The notes under the pieces were generated by a model. That model saw only the letters and a program-made list of their open reading frames with translations, was not told the DNA's origin and did not search any database. Shown here piece by piece: positions 60,341 to 61,376 of a DNA stretch of 61,376 nucleotides; the stretch's first letter is position 1, and each line of letters starts with the position of its first letter. This DNA is from Streptomyces sporangiiformans. Lineage in GTDB: Bacteria > Actinomycetota > Actinomycetes > Streptomycetales > Streptomycetaceae. A program made the position numbers and the translations under genes. Where the stretch lies: NCBI RefSeq assembly GCF_005768555.2, contig NZ_VCHX02000177.1:1-61376 (forward strand). Reading direction: 5' to 3'.

Positions 60341-61376
60341 AGCGGATCGTGGTCGTCGGTGCCTCGGCCGCCGGTCTGGCGGCGGCCGAGACACTGCGCC
60401 GGGAGGGCTACGACGGCACGCTGACCCTGATCGGCGACGAACCCCACCCGCCCTACGACCGGCCGCCACTGTCCAAACAGGTCCTGTCCGGTCAGTGGGG
60501 CGCCGACAGGGCGGCCCTGCGGACTCCGGAGGACCTCGCCGCCCTCGACCTCGACCTGCGGCTCGGCGTCGCCGCGGCCGGCCTCGACCCCGCCGGACGT
60601 CTGGTGCGGCTGGCGGACGGCTCGACGGTGCCGTACGACCGGCTGCTCATCGCGACCGGCGTATGGCCACGGCGCCTTCCCGGTGACGGTGTCGCCCACG
60701 TCCTGCGCACCCTCGACGACGCGCTCGCCCTGCGGGACCGGATAGGACCGGGACGGCGGCTGGTAGTGGTCGGGGCCGGATTCCTGGGGGCGGAGGCAGC
60801 GGCGGTGGCGTCGAAGCTGGGCGCTCAAGTGACCCTGTTGGAGCCGGCGCCGGTACCGCTGGCGCGTGCGGTGGGCCTTGAGGTGGGGCAGGCGCTGGCA
60901 CGGGCTCACCGGGAGCGAGGCGTGAAGCTGCGGTGCGGGGTCACCGTCACGGAGGTGACCGAGGACGGGGTGCGGCTGGCGGACGGCGAGGTCGTTGAGG
61001 GCGACGAGATCCTGATCGCGATCGGCTCACTGCCGAACACCGGCTGGCTGGCCGGCAGCGGTCTTGCGGTCGACGACGGCGTGGTCTGCGACGAGTACTG
61101 CCAGGCCGCCTGGGGGTCCCCCCGGCCGAAGGCTGGGGGAGTGTACGCGGCCGGGGACGTCGCCCGCTGGTACAATCCTCTGTTCGGCACCTCGATGCGG
61201 ATCGAGCACCGCACCAACGCGGCCGAGCAGGGCATGGTCGCCGCCCGCAACCTGCTCGCCGCTCCCGGGGCACGCACACCGTTCACGCCGGTGCCGTACT
61301 TCTGGTCCGACCAGTACGACATGAAGATCCAGGCGTACGGCTACTTGCGCGGCCATGACGAAGTCGCCGTCGTGGA
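60337..61376 (+). CDS. NAD(P)/FAD-dependent ferredoxin reductase, partial (continues beyond window)
   Basis: GTG at 60337 (overlapping the ferredoxin TGA) opens a frame that is still open at the window end. FAD site VVVGASAAGLAAAETLRREG, EPHPPYDRPPLSKQVLSG (the CamA/rubredoxin-reductase signature), NAD site LVVVGAGFLGAEAAAVASKL, second FAD motif VYAAGDVARWYNPLFG, and PYFWSDQYDMKIQAYGY, the family C-terminal signature. It reduces the ferredoxin at 60143 and hence drives both P450s. Between CQAA and VYAAGD there are about ten extra residues (WGSPRPKAGG) encoded by a palindromic repeat. Confidence 0.93.
   Translation, partial: MKRIVVVGASAAGLAAAETLRREGYDGTLTLIGDEPHPPYDRPPLSKQVLSGQWGADRAALRTPEDLAALDLDLRLGVAAAGLDPAGRLVRLADGSTVPYDRLLIATGVWPRRLPGDGVAHVLRTLDDALALRDRIGPGRRLVVVGAGFLGAEAAAVASKLGAQVTLLEPAPVPLARAVGLEVGQALARAHRERGVKLRCGVTVTEVTEDGVRLADGEVVEGDEILIAIGSLPNTGWLAGSGLAVDDGVVCDEYCQAAWGSPRPKAGGVYAAGDVARWYNPLFGTSMRIEHRTNAAEQGMVAARNLLAAPGARTPFTPVPYFWSDQYDMKIQAYGYLRGHDEVAVV
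61110..61141 (+). repeat. GC-rich palindromic repeat inserted in the ferredoxin reductase gene
   Basis: The sequence CTGGGGGTCCCCCCGGCCGA continuing AGGCTGGGGGAG has two overlapping symmetries (GGGGG/CCCCC and CCCCCGGCC/GGCTGGGGG). It is the form of a very abundant Streptomyces intergenic repeat, as I remember it. Here it is translated as part of a loop just before the second FAD motif. Confidence 0.75.

Overview
The window looks like chromosomal DNA of a Streptomyces or a close relative. GC is very high, many genes start with GTG, stop/start overlaps of the ATGA and GTGA type are common, and the gene families are typical of the genus (chaplin domain, conservon-type kinase, ECF41 sigma factor, GH27 plus ricin-B lectin enzyme, LacI-controlled sugar genes, P450 with 3Fe-4S ferredoxin). 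I saw no rRNA, tRNA or CRISPR array.

Layout. 0-6 kb: HxlR regulator divergent from a RidA-family enzyme, a secreted M1 aminopeptidase, an orphan AbiEii-like nucleotidyltransferase with a hypothetical partner, a TetR regulator and a small membrane protein. 6.2-13.3 kb: a sugar operon with a perfect LacI-type palindrome over the promoter, then an MFS transporter, two different cytosolic GH35 beta-galactosidases (overlapping by one base) and the LacI regulator. 13.3-18.5 kb: an epoxide-hydrolase-like protein, a secreted GH27 alpha-galactosidase with its own promoter and terminator, and a HAD hydrolase. 18.6-29.8 kb: GYD-domain proteins, sigJ (ECF41) coupled to an FAD oxidoreductase, a secreted protein ending in a chaplin domain, an HD hydrolase, a lamin-tail-domain protein, a stand-alone TOPRIM protein and MarR. 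29.9-34.6 kb: a complete branched-chain-amino-acid-type ABC importer whose last four genes overlap by four bases. 35-39.2 kb: a 24-residue basic peptide gene, an HNH nuclease, GNAT and an amino-acid permease.

39.6-55.6 kb is an island of decay and mobility: remnants of IS630, ISL3, IS5, Tn3, IS21 and a serine resolvase, one apparently intact IS5-family element with a frameshift signal, and fragments of host genes. Surviving genes sit between them: a two-gene conservon relic (NIT-domain kinase plus roadblock protein), a DeoR regulator, a P-loop kinase-like ATPase, an HxlR/quinone-oxidoreductase divergent pair and a dihydrofolate-reductase-like protein.

55.6 kb to the end is an oxidative gene cluster. 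A TetR regulator is divergent from two related P450s, with an SDR dehydrogenase between them that is interrupted by an in-frame TAG, then a 3Fe-4S ferredoxin and a ferredoxin reductase that runs off the window. The TetR/P450 intergenic region holds two copies of the palindrome GGCAGT-NNN-CTGCC. The reductase carries a Streptomyces-type GC-rich palindromic repeat inside its reading frame.

Most functional assignments rest on motifs I could read in the translations. No database search was possible.
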